Of a stretch of 64,000 nt of DNA, positions 12,560 through 22,109 are shown one piece after another. The notes below the pieces were generated by a model, which was not told the DNA's origin, ran no database searches, and saw nothing but the letters and a program-made list of their open reading frames with translations. Each line of letters starts with the position of its first letter. Within the stretch, counting starts at the first letter, position 1. The stretch is from Poecilobothrus nobilitatus (Eukaryota > Arthropoda > Insecta > Diptera > Dolichopodidae), in the NCBI GenBank assembly GCA_947095535.1, contig OX352772.1, positions 221,779,617 through 221,843,616 of the forward strand, given 5' to 3'. A program made the translations under genes and the position numbers.

Positions 12560-13115
12560 TGCAACATGGGGATGAGATGGGGATATGGAGCTAATTCAAA
12601 AATTAAGTTGGTCCAATCATATTTTTGGCATAGCTAAAGATGCAGCTAAGTGTATGGGTTTCCTGTGTCGTTGTAAAGTCTTCTTTTCATCTTCTGATCT
12701 CCTTCATATTTATAAAACAAACATAAGACCAATGATGCAGTACAATGCACATATTTGAGCAGGAGCCTCCAAAACGGCACTGGGATTTCTCTATAAAATG
12801 CAAAATAGAGCAATTCGTCTAATAAAGGATCCCCATATCACCTCTATGCTCTCTCCGCTTGGTCTCCTTCGCCTAACAGGAACACTTCCACTATTTTATA
12901 GATACCTTATAGGGTTGGGTTCTTCTTCTAACGAGATTAAAAGTTTGATGCTTCCTTTCAAAGCATTCCAAAAGAAACAAGAGGAGCTTCTGCTGCCCTT
13001 CCCTATGTATTTCAAATTCCCAGATGGCTTAATTCGGCTTATAAAAATTCGTTTGTAGTACGAAAATCGCGAATGTGGAACCTTCTTCCACCTCATGTGT
13101 TCCCCAGAATTGGTG
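12560..13115 (+). pseudogene. C-terminal remnant of another LINE reverse transcriptase
   Basis: The plus strand reads KLSWSNHIFGIAKDAAKCMG near 12600-12660, then CRCKVFFSSSDLLHIYKTNI and KTALGFLYKMQNRAIRLIKD (open at 12798-13058). This is the thumb/C-terminal pattern of CR1/RTE-like non-LTR elements in insects. It has one internal stop (near 12759) and a frameshift at its end. The active site is absent, so it is a 5'-truncated copy facing the jockey-like remnant. Confidence 0.6.
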
Positions 13116-13259
13116 ATTATTAGTAAATTAGTACATACGACCTATATTGTTCGGTCAAAAAAGAGAGGTAGTTTTTAGTGGGTTAAAGTCCCACATACTT
13201 ATAGAGATACCCTCGCAAAAAAATACCAGAATATAATGAAAAACTATTTTCAAAAATCC

Positions 13260-13850
13260 AAATAGAACCGATTTCAAATAAAAGTAAGACAGCTATATTA
13301 ATTAACAAAAATAATTTTCTAATAGATTATTAAAACAATGTATTAATATAACAATAACGTAAAAGAAAAATTAAAAAAGAATCTTGTTCAAATAAATGAT
13401 AATTGCATAGCTAATACTATTATGAAATTTAAAGATGTCTATTGCACAATGCAAATTTTTGAAGGAACAGAAATAAAATAAATTATTACATGTATTATCA
13501 TAACTAAAAATGTAAAGAAATTAAATGTTTGGGATACCTGTAATAATCTAAAATTCAATATAATGGAAAACTACTTAATAAAATACGAAAATTGCAAAAT
13601 TAACTTGAACGGCGCGTTATGCGGAAATTCGTTCATAAAATTCCAAGATAACGTAATTTTAATAATAGAATAATAGAAATAAAATTAATAACATTCTGAA
13701 TAAAAAAACAGAAAAACCTTTTGATAAACGCATCATAATAATTATATTTGTAATAGTTATGTTATTTACTTTAAAAATAATAATACGTAAAAAAACAAAA
13801 ATTGTAATAAATACTTCGTCGGAGCCACAGACTCACGGAGGGGGTGTTAT
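13260..13850 (+). pseudogene. env: Envelope C-terminal remnant of a second errantivirus
   Basis: Broken frames include YENCKINLNGALCGNSFIKF near 13585-13640, which parallels CSINLNGTVFNS in the env at 40417-40803. A transmembrane stretch follows (IIIIIFVIVMLFTLKIIIRK, about 13730-13790) with a basic tail to about 13845. A purine tract (13837-13848, 'acggagggggtg') follows, then probable LTR sequence ('ttataagtaacaatgc'). Confidence 0.55.
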
Positions 13851-14350
13851 AAGTAACAATGCAAACAACCCTCAAAAACCTCTAATATACAAATACTGTT
13901 CTTACTTTTTACCGTTCTCATATTACGAACAAAATTAATAGATTAAAATATGGGTTTTTTCTGAGAACGAACGAGAGTAATGTAATATTGTTTTTAATTT
14001 ATATATTTTTAAATCGCACAGTAGTAGCTTGAAAATGAGCAAATGAGCTCGAAACGCGTCGCTCAGTAAAATTCAAAATTAATAAAAAAAGATTAAAACA
14101 AAAACTATAAGATTGTTTGATTTAAAAATATATAAATTAAAAATAATATTAAAATTAATAAAACAATTAAAAGAAAAAACCTTTTCAAGTTAGTGTACTT
14201 GAAAAGTATAAATAATATTTTTTGCTTATTCTTATTTCAAGTCACATGATAATTTTTTTTTGTTTAATGTAATGTTTTGACCTGCATTATATAATGAAGA
14301 AAAGAAAAGTAATAAAACATGTGGTCAGCACATTGTAGTCACTTTGAGGT
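13850..14350 (+). repeat. Probable LTR remnant containing a 32-bp inverted repeat
   Basis: The sequence after the purine tract has no coding potential and is placed where a 3' LTR should start. Inside it, 13984-14015 and 14119-14150 are inverted copies with one mismatch over 32 nt, separated by 103 nt. The loop carries 'gctcgaaacgcgtcgctcag'. It could be a hairpin in the LTR or an inserted MITE. The right border is not defined. Confidence 0.35.
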
Positions 14351-14699
14351 ATATAGGTACTTAAATATTAAAAAACAAAAAGTGAAACAAATTAAATTTT
14401 TTTCTATTGATTCCGAAATCATTTCCGATTTCGAAACCAATATTTTGCCAAGAATAAAAATATGATACCTTAAAGCGTGGCGTTACATATAGATATATAG
14501 ATATATATTACATAAGTATATATATAGAACAAAATAAGAAAACACGTGCCATTAGAGTTCTTATTATTACAAACCCGTTAGACTGAGCTACGAAAAAAAT
14601 AAACAAGGTAGAATGTAAACCAACGGTTTTTAAAAGCGCACATTTCCAAAACTCAATACAAACTGTTTAGAAGTGTGACTTACACAAAAATTTGAAAAT

Positions 14700-15875
14700 T
14701 TCATGTAATAACTTAATAAGAAAAAATGTGAAAATAGGACATTTTTGAAATTTTGAGGGACCGTAAGTCCGGAATCCTATATAACTAAAGAAAGCCGTTA
14801 ACACACGTAAAAATATATTATTGAACCTTTAATTTTCATGTCTTGCTGAAGAAAAATTTGTACAGGTGCCTAAGTTACAGGTGTCTAAAAATAGCAAATT
14901 TTCAATTTTTGAGGAGTAATAACTCTTAAAGAGGGAGTGTTACCAAAAAATTTTCTGAGGAAACTTATACTAATTCTAAAAGTTCTTTCTTGTATCAAAG
15001 TTTCAGGTTCCTATCTAAAGGGGTGCCGGAGTTATGAAAAAAGAAATTTCATGCAAAATGTGGTTTTCACATAACGGTAAATTTAAATAGTAAATTACAA
15101 AATATTACATAATTTTGATATTGTTTTATATAGATAATAAAGTTTTCGATCTTCTGGCGGTTTTAGATTGCAAAATTATTACGCAGAGGCCGAGATATAT
15201 ACATCTGAAAATGGGGCTTTTTCGCAATTTTGAAGAGCTGCAACTTTGGAACCCTTTACAATTAAAATAAACCTTTAACACACGTAAAAATATATTATTG
15301 TAGCTTTAATTTTTATATCTTGCAGAAGCAAAATGTTTACACGTTCCTAAGTTACAGGTGTTTAAAAATAGCAAATTTTCAATTTTTAAGCCCTAATAGC
15401 TCATAAACAGGGGGTGGTCCGAAAAAAGTTTCTGAGCAAACTTATACTAATTCTAAAAGTTCTTTTTTGCCTCAAAATTTCAAGCTTTTATCTAGAAGCG
15501 TGCCGGAGTTATGAAAGTAGAAAAATCATGCAAAATTTGGTTTTCACATAACGGTAAATTTAAATACTAAATTTAAAAAATTGTATAATTTTGATATTAA
15601 TTTACAAAGATAAATGAAATACCTGTCGAATGACGTTTTCAGATTGAAAAAATCTTAGGCAGAACATAAGATATATGCATTTAAAAATAGGGCTTTTTCA
15701 AAGTTTTAGGGGCTGTAGCTCCGTAATGGGGGGGGGGCTACATGAAAAAGTTGTTCCACAAAATTATTTTTTTTATGAGACTTACCTATGGTTAAAATTT
15801 TTTTTCTCCATCTTTAACGGTGTAGAAGTTTTGTAAACAGACGGACGGACGGACGGACAGAGTGAAACTAATAAT
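14700..15875 (+). repeat. Tandem ~477-bp repeat monomers (about 2.5 units)
   Basis: The block 'acacacgtaaaaatatattattg' occurs at 14801 and 15278, giving a period of about 477 bp. Each unit also carries 'caggtgt.taaaaatagcaaattttcaatttt', a g-rich block, 'tcaagctttta/ttcaggttccta' and 'cataacggtaaatttaaata'. The array ends in a 'cagacggacggacggacgg' run at 15838-15864. Copies at 3.3-3.9 kb and 50.05-50.57 kb show that it is dispersed. No protein is encoded. Confidence 0.75.
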
Positions 15876-15879
15876 CACA

Positions 15880-16735
15880 TTTTTTCAAATTTGTTTTTGG
15901 AAATGTGCTAAAAATATGATTGCTACAAAACTATAATATAGTTATGTAGTGTAATAAAATGCACGGCTATATAAATAAAAAAAAAGAAGAAAGTGTTTTT
16001 ACTGGAAATTAAACTGTTATAATTACATATATGACAAATAATAAAATTATAAATATTTTAATTTATATAGTTTTTGTTTATTTTTTAAATTGTATCTTAA
16101 TTTTCAGGACTCACTTTCCTCTTTTATAGGTATTGGTATAATTTTATAAATTTTAAAGATTAGCTGAAAAATGAAGAAGAGTAAAAAAAAAAAATTTTAA
16201 TTAAAAACATTCATTAATTTTTATTTAATCATTATTATTTAAGCATCTATAAATGATAATTTAATTTATGCTATTTTAGACTCTCAGGTTTCTCTTGCTT
16301 AATAAGAATGTCTTTAAATATATTTTGTTTCAGGTTTCCAGGTTCCTCTTGCTTATAAATTATTAATAACTTTCTTCTCTTTCAAAATCAATATATTTAT
16401 CAGTAAAAATTTCTTACTTCACCTACAGAAATTTTAAAAAATTCAAATATTTTAAATAAATAAAAGATAAAAATTTAATTTAGTTTTTTTTTATTTTTAA
16501 TAATTTTACATTTTTTAGATTTTTTTATTTTTATTTTATTTTAGTTATTGGTTTTTTTTTATACTGCTCACTGAAATTTTCTATAAAATTGGCTTCTGAT
16601 TTCTTCGCCCCATTTTTTTGTAGATTTCGATGAAGTGTTCACTAATTTTATATAATTATTTGATGATTAATTTTTATTCAAAGCCTTTTTTATTTTATCT
16701 ATATTAATTTATTGGTAATAGTAAAATGAATGTGT
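15880..16735. other. AT-rich non-coding stretch
   Basis: No open frame, repeat unit or RNA gene is recognisable here; the stretch is mostly A/T homopolymer-rich sequence. Confidence 0.5.
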
Positions 16736-16929
16736 TTCTAATCATTTCTCTTCTTAAAAACTTTTAAATTGCTTACTTTTAAATTTTCCAAAGCACAAAC
16801 ACCAACGTGATAAAAATTACATCTTTGAATACTACTAATTTGTTGATTCTTCAATATTTTTAAACATGTAGAATCACGATTATTTAAATCGAAAACATTA
16901 GTGTTTTTTAATATATTACTAATCAAAGA

Positions 16930-17967
16930 TTGTTATATCCTACACATTAAGTATAGGGTATATTAACTTGTAACCACCAAAAGGAAGCGAGTTAGGTATA
17001 GACATGTATATATATTCTGAATCAGGATCACCGCCTGAGTCAATTTAGCGAATGTCCGTCCGTCCGTACGCACGATAACTCAAAAAATAATGATGCTATC
17101 TTGATTAAATTTATACTGTAGGTTAACAATGACTAAGCTAAGGCGGGGATTGTAAATGGACGAAATCGGACCATGTGTTCGAGTACCTCCCATACAACTC
17201 CCAAAACCTAATACGCATATTTTCGAAATTAATAAAGATAGAAACTTAAAATTTTGTACGAGGGTGTGTTTTTCTGAACCTCTGATATTCTCAAAATTTA
17301 AGATGAATCGCAGTGGTTGTTCGGGTACCTCCCATACAACTCCCAAAACCGAACATACATATCTTCGAAATTAATAAAGAAAGGAACTTCAAATTAGATA
17401 CGAGGGTGATGTTTCCTAAATCCCTGATTTGCCTAAAATTTGAGATGAATTGGAGTGGTCGTTCGGGTACCTCCCATACAACTCCCAAAACCGAACAAGC
17501 ATATCTTCGAAATTAATAAAGACAGAAACTTCAAATTTGGTACAAGGGTGTTGTTTCCTGAATCCCTGATTTGTCCAAAATTTAAGATGAATTAGAATGG
17601 TTGTTCTAATGAATGAATGTTGTATCTGCCACACAACTCCTGAGACCAAACAAGCATATCTTCGAAATTAATAAATATATAAACTTGAAATTTGATATAA
17701 GAATGTTCTACCCTGTTGATGTCTCTAAAATTTGAGATGAATTGGGGTGGTGGTCCGCGTGCCTTCACACACTTCCCAAGACCTAACAATCATATTTTCG
17801 AATTTAATAAAGATAGAAACCTGAAATTTTGTACAAAGGTTGTAAAAGCATTTAATTTTTTTAGCTTGTATTAATACCTAACTAAAATAACTTATGGATT
17901 TTTAATTTAATTTGAATTTTTTAGGTGTAGGGTATAAATAAGTCGGTTGCATCGACTTACTGTTATG
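16930..17967 (-). mobile_element. Helentron-associated (DINE-1-like) non-autonomous element
   Basis: The insert interrupts a Polinton gene, so its borders can be inferred from the host frame. Near the left end is 'tatatcctacac' (16934-16945); near the right end is its inverted counterpart 'gtgtagggtata' (17926-17937). The right end has a perfect hairpin 'aagtcg-gttgcat-cgactt' (17940-17958) just before the border. The core is a tandem array of ~143-bp units, and 'gtccgtccgtccgt' occurs at 17051. Sub-terminal inverted repeats, a terminal hairpin and a minisatellite core are the known structure of DINE-1/Helentron-associated elements. No target-site duplication is evident, which also fits. Confidence 0.7.
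17155..17850. repeat. Tandem array of ~143-bp units (core of the Helentron-like element)
   Basis: The block 'aattaataaagatagaaac' (with variants) recurs at about 17227, 17371, 17512, 17668 and 17798, giving spacings of roughly 144, 141, 156 and 130 bp. Other shared blocks are 'gggtacctcccatacaactcccaaaac' and 'atttgagatgaattgg'. Apparent short ORFs here repeat the same peptide and are by-products of the array. Confidence 0.85.
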
Positions 17968-19155
17968 TTTACTTGTTTTTATTCTTCTGTAACACAAATT
18001 TTTGTTTCATGGGATATAAAAATTTTTAAAAAATTTATGGTATCAAAAAAAATCTGTTTTACCGTCAATGTAAGCCGTGATGATTTTTAGTAAGCCATTT
18101 ATTTGTGTATTTTACTTGTATCTAAATAATGGTAACCGCATGGTGATTTTATTATAAAATGTTAAATTTCATCATTTGATGAAAGAATAGCAATTTCTTT
18201 TAAAATGAATTTATTATTGTTATCTCAAAAACCTTGTATATCAATTATTACATATTCCACTTTTGTTATGTTTCAGAAGAATTTAATTGATTAAATTTAA
18301 TATATTTGTATATTTGTAACTTATTCAATCATAAGAGATATCCTCGTAATGAATGAGGGAATTTCAAAAACATAGCACGACTCTAAGTTTTTTGATGTTT
18401 CCTTATTTGTAGACAATTTTATTTATTTTTATTAGAGATTTAAATAATTTTATGAACTTCTCCTGTTAAAGGTGCAAATTCAACTAATCTATCGTAAGTT
18501 CTTGTATTAGTAGGAATTTTTTCTAGTGTTTTCAGTTCGATTATAACATTAACTGGGCCGTTTTTAAATTTTCATTTTGATAACGAGTATCTATTACAAA
18601 AATCGTAGCATTTGTCTTAAATTCCTTTAATGATAATAATACTTCTGATGTTGGATTATTATAATAATTACTTCGAAAACTTTTATAAGCTTCATAAACC
18701 ATCCCAAAACGATTTCTGGCAAAAACTAAATTCATATATTCATACGGAAAGCATTCTTAATTTAAATAAATTTTTAAATACGTCAAATTACAATGGTCAG
18801 ATTTCAAGGGATCCTTATCAAGTTATTTTAATCTGTTAGTCTGTAAAACAAATACAATAAAACGAAACTTTTCAAGTCGAGTTGTTGTTTTTACATTCTA
18901 AAAATAATGATATGTACTCGGTATATCAGGATTTAAATATAAGTGCCAATTTCTGAAAGCTAGCATCATTTTTGCATTGTTATTATTTTTTTTATATAAA
19001 TGTAATTTTAATGTATCAGTTAAATTGGTATGTTGTACTTTCCATTGAACTTTATGTAATTGAATTATTGGGTTTTCAAAGGGATCAGAACAAAGTAAAC
19101 AATTCTTTTCAGATTAAGAGCGCTTTAAAATTAATTCATGTTTAGGATTCGGTAT

Positions 19156-19168
19156 AATATTTTTATAA
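19156..19168. repeat. Left target-site duplication of the SINE
   Basis: 'aatatttttataa' is identical to 19370-19382 on the other side of the SINE. Confidence 0.9.
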
Positions 19169-19369
19169 AGGGGACTCGGTGGCCTAGAGTGTAAGACCGT
19201 ATAAAATACGCTGTAAACACCGAGGGAGTGTGGGTTCGAATTGCATACACATTGTAAGAATTATTCCCCCTTACGTCATTTGCAGCCACGCCTGAAAGGC
19301 TGTGTAAATTACCTGTCACATGTAATTACCTGTTTACATTTATGTGGCAGAGAAATGCCAAAAAAAAAA
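19169..19369 (+). mobile_element. tRNA-derived SINE
   Basis: The 5' part is tRNA-like with a pol III A box ('tggcctagagtg', 19180-19191) and B box ('ggttcgaattgc', 19233-19244). A ~110-bp tRNA-unrelated body and an A-tail (from 19360) follow. It is flanked by a perfect 13-bp direct repeat 'aatatttttataa' at 19156-19168 and 19370-19382. The flanking Polinton capsid frame reads AEAYKN on one side and YKNIIPNPKHE on the other, so the duplication is exactly what the insertion copied. LINE-mediated retroposition is inferred. Confidence 0.9.
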
Positions 19370-19382
19370 AATATTTTTATAA
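19370..19382. repeat. Right target-site duplication of the SINE
   Basis: 'aatatttttataa' follows the A-tail and is identical to 19156-19168. Confidence 0.9.
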
Positions 19383-19829
19383 GCTTCAGCAAACCCCAAA
19401 AGTCTTTTTAATGGAATACAGAAGCTAAACAAAAAAAGTTTTTGCTTCAACTAATGATTTAGGTAACTAATTTGCATGTGAAAGAGCTTCGCACTCTTTT
19501 TGATTTAAAGAAATATAATTTTTCAAACATATTGTTATACCAACATTTCGAATATTGTCAATTTCCTTTCCATTTATTATATAACGTATTTCATCGAATA
19601 AAAATGCAGCAGCATTATTAATAAATTTGGTTTTTGTTGTTGCAGTTCCATCAGCTTTTGAAATAGTGCCTTCAATATAAAGCAAACACGTAGATGATAA
19701 AATATTTAAATTTTGGTTCTGTATTGGTATATTAATTACCTCGATTTTATTAAATGAAGTTACGTATGGTTTATTACGTAACCGTAGTTATAAAATTCTA
19801 TTCCAAGTAACCAAAAAAAATTATTTTAA

Positions 19830-20194
19830 AAATTTAATAAAAAGATTTGATAAAATTATTTAAACAAAAATAAATTAACACAATTTGATTTATTTTTTTA
19901 AAACACAACTTTATTGTTTGAAGTTACTTTTCTAATTAATTTTCTATAATCAGAATTTTACATTGATTGCATTGTTCTACCTGCATTATGCTGACTCAAA
20001 CATATGTTGATTACGCGTGACTTTGATGTTGAGAAATAGTGTTGAACCAATTTCCCAGGTTAATTTTGATGATTTGACAGTTAAATGTTATTATTAAAAA
20101 TATTTAAATAAAAATTGTGAAATCGTAATATGATGCGTTGGAAATTTAATTTATAATTTTGGCTGTTGTTAACTAATTTTGGCTGTTGTTAACT
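19830..20194 (-). repeat. 3' LTR of the Gag-carrying LTR element
   Basis: Read on the minus strand, the LTR begins right after a purine tract with 'agttaacaac', the start typical of gypsy LTRs. The first 20 bp are present twice in tandem (20155-20174 and 20175-20194). It contains an 'aataaag' near 19.91 kb. The far border is set only by the start of the Polinton capsid remnant, so it is approximate. No matching 5' LTR was found upstream of the gag gene. Confidence 0.55.
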
Positions 20195-20206
20195 CCTCCC
20201 CCCTCG
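20195..20206 (-). other. Polypurine tract of the Gag-carrying LTR element
   Basis: The minus strand reads 'cgaggggggagg' immediately before the LTR start 'agttaacaac', the expected plus-strand primer site. Confidence 0.65.
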
Positions 20207-20229
20207 ATGTCCTCATTCGATCAAACTAG

Positions 20230-20690
20230 AGATTAGAGTTGTATAAGTTTCGCCTTGGGGTTGCTTTTATGTTGACTGATGCTGAATTTATCGGAAATAT
20301 TTGGAGTTTGCTATTTTGGTAATCTGCGGAATTCGGTGGTGTATCTTTTATCTGTATGAATAACTGCTTTAAGTGTTTTGAGTGTATCGTTTCCGATTAT
20401 ACCATCAAAAGAATCTAAATTTGGTAGTAAATGAAATTTTATTTTCGGCATTCCATTTTTAAAGAAATCAATCTCAGCGTGATGGGTGATCTTTATGTCA
20501 CCACCAATGGAGTTCGCGTAAAATATGTTGTTATTAGGTATTGGATTTTTTATGAATTTAGGATGGATGTAGTTCTTGTTTGAGCCGGTGTCTATTAAAA
20601 TTTTTATTTGTTCCCCATTCCCTGCAAAACGTTCTATATATGGAAGTGAGGAACATTTTAATCTAAAAAAGGATATTCATCGCCATTGTA
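20230..20690 (-). pseudogene. pol: Aspartic protease remnant of the LTR element (pol 5' end only)
   Basis: In the -1 frame relative to the end of gag, the minus strand reads a retroviral-type protease: LIDTGSNKNYIHPKF (catalytic DTG present, about 20585-20625) and FDGIIGNDTLKVLK (about 20375-20420). The overlap with the gag end suggests the usual -1 frameshift expression. After the protease the sequence goes within about 130 bp to the purine tract and 3' LTR; RT, RNase H and integrase are missing. A large internal deletion, or a derivative kept without pol, explains this. The protease core has no visible stop. Confidence 0.75.
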
Positions 20691-22109
20691 ATTACCATGT
20701 CCTGTTGAATCTTGACCATGAACTAACGGTTGCTTCTCATTATCTTGGTTTCTCTGAAATTTTTTCTTTGGTTTTGTTTCCATATGGTTAATACTTTGGA
20801 AGGATCTTTTGTTGTTTTGATGAAATGATGCTCTGTTGTTGGGCTGTGGGTTGCTTGGATTGTACGTATACCGAGATTGTTGCGACTTTGGTTCATTTTT
20901 TTGCGTTTGATATGGCACGATGGTTTGGTGCTGATTATTCGGGACATTTGATTTCTCCATATTGTGTTGATAATTTCTAAAATTATTTTTCCAATGATAA
21001 TTTGATTGATTATTAAAGCTTTGTCGGATGTTAGGATTTGATTGGTTGTTATAAGGTTGATGGTTATTGTAAGGTTGAAATTGATTATTGTAGGGTTGCC
21101 GGTTGTTGTAAAATCGTTGGTTATAGGGTTGCCGGTTATTATAAAATGGTTGGTTGCTGTATGATCGTTGTTGAGACCTATTCTTGTTTTGAAAACTTAC
21201 TCTTCTGGATGCAAGTTCATCTGAACGTATTGGTGGTGGTAACTTTTGGCCATCTTCTTGTATTTTCGCAGTGTCAGTATGTTTGCTTGCGAGGCTTTGT
21301 TTCCTTTTAAGCCTGTTTTCTACTTTCAGAGCTAATTCTAAAGCTTCCGGTAAGTCGCTAGGCTCTTTCACGTCCATTAATACTGACGATAGTTCCCCCT
21401 TCAGTCCATTAATGAATGCATCTAATGCTCTATTTCTGTGAGTTTGGGCTATTGCAATCACGGCATCACTTGGCAATTCCATTGAATTTACTTTTTCCAA
21501 TATTAGGTTGAGTTGCCTATGGACCTGCTTGTAGAATTCTTCAATTGATTGATTTCCTTGTGTCATCATCGTTAGCTGGTTCTCTAATGTCCTCATACTT
21601 CTCTTGTCGGCATAATGTCGATTCAAATACTTCACGATATAATTCCAATTTAAAGGGGTGTTATATGCTTCTAATGTTGTGTTTGCATCGCCCTTAATTT
21701 TATTTCTTATGGTTCTAAGTATACCATAATATCTGGATGTCCCTTTTAGATGATCGTAGATTCTTAGTAATTCCTCTACTCCTTTCTTCCAAGACGCATA
21801 TGATCTAACTTCTCCAGAGAAAACATCTATTTCCCTTATGATGTTTGGAACTTTGTCTATGCCGTCAAGATTGTCGTCAGGATGAATATAAGCCTCCTGT
21901 TCTATTTGTTCTTCTTCCTCTATTACCTCCTGTTGTAACCTTTGGTGGTAGCCTTCTCTTACTAGTTTTCTAGCCTCGTATTGAATCATCTCTCTGATTG
22001 ATTCACTAAAATTTTCATCATGTCTATTTTCTCTTATTGGACTCAGATTTGGGTTTAAATTTTCTGGAGTAGATGACATGACAAACGGAGTTGCTCCCTC
22101 TTGATTCAT
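20658..22109 (-). CDS. gag: Intact Gag protein of a gypsy/errantivirus-like element
   Basis: A single 483-codon frame starts at ATG 22109. Residues ~1-90 are acidic with Glu-rich helices (VIEEEEQIEQEAYIHPDDN). Residues ~90-280 form the capsid-like helical region: IREIDVFSGEVRSYASWKKG, a central RHYADKRSMRTLENQLTMM, and ALDAFINGLKGELSSVLMDV. Residues ~330-460 are an Asn/Gln/Tyr/Pro tail with NNRQPYNNQF-like repeats and no CCHC knuckle. These are gypsy-type Gag features: particle formation and RNA packaging. The protease is in the -1 frame at its end. It is by far the longest undamaged frame in the left half, while the rest of its element is deleted. Confidence 0.85.
   Translation of the reverse strand: MNQEGATPFVMSSTPENLNPNLSPIRENRHDENFSESIREMIQYEARKLVREGYHQRLQQEVIEEEEQIEQEAYIHPDDNLDGIDKVPNIIREIDVFSGEVRSYASWKKGVEELLRIYDHLKGTSRYYGILRTIRNKIKGDANTTLEAYNTPLNWNYIVKYLNRHYADKRSMRTLENQLTMMTQGNQSIEEFYKQVHRQLNLILEKVNSMELPSDAVIAIAQTHRNRALDAFINGLKGELSSVLMDVKEPSDLPEALELALKVENRLKRKQSLASKHTDTAKIQEDGQKLPPPIRSDELASRRVSFQNKNRSQQRSYSNQPFYNNRQPYNQRFYNNRQPYNNQFQPYNNHQPYNNQSNPNIRQSFNNQSNYHWKNNFRNYQHNMEKSNVPNNQHQTIVPYQTQKNEPKSQQSRYTYNPSNPQPNNRASFHQNNKRSFQSINHMETKPKKKFQRNQDNEKQPLVHGQDSTGHGNYNGDEYPFLD

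Larger units (their letters stand above)
16738..18275 (-). pseudogene. Polinton exonuclease-like gene, split by a Helentron-like insertion
   Basis: The N-terminal half lies on the minus strand at about 18275-17970 (IIDIQGF, then NNNKFILKEIAILSSNDEI). The C-terminal half is at 16926-16738 (DSTCLKILKNQQ, then RCNFYHVGVCALENL). Both align with the protein at 32071-32538, which has VIDIQGF, KFIIKEIACLSSN, TSLKTLKKLYENQ and CQFNHLGYCALQNV. The split falls just after the part matching SEKQ, and the intervening 1 kb is a Helentron-like element. Extra in-frame stops exist in the N-terminal half. The major capsid remnant (18440-19800) lies upstream on the same strand, the same order as in the larger Polinton. 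Confidence 0.75.
18440..19800 (-). pseudogene. Polinton major capsid protein, degenerate copy with SINE insertion
   Basis: Minus-strand frames match the capsid gene at 30898-32039 throughout. Examples are LYIEGTISKADGTATTKTKF and FLFDEIRYIINGKEIDNIRN (19467-19685), PLKRLLGFAEAYKN (about 19410), NPKHELILKRS (about 19140), QWKVQHTNLT (about 19050), the region open at 18541-18735, and the end PLTGEVHKII with TAA at 18440-18442. The family is the double jelly-roll capsid protein of Polintons. Stops and shifts are scattered, and a SINE interrupts the frame at 19169-19369. The exonuclease-like gene follows downstream. Confidence 0.85.

Noticed and set aside
17080..17789. Several overlapping frames repeating VPPIQLPKPN-like or GVVWEVPEQ-like peptides on both strands
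   Set aside because: They are by-products of the ~143-bp tandem array, present on both strands with no protein-like conservation.
17155..17850. CRISPR-like array of regular repeats
   Set aside because: The whole ~143-bp unit is repeated, not short repeats with unique spacers, and the context is an insect transposon.
19169..19245. Possible functional tRNA gene
   Set aside because: A and B boxes exist, but the acceptor and anticodon arms do not fold cleanly, and the body, A-tail and 13-bp flanking repeat show it is a SINE.
21038..21310. Plus-strand frame of 90 codons rich in Tyr, Cys and Gly
   Set aside because: It is the antisense shadow of the Asn/Gln/Tyr-rich tail of the intact Gag.
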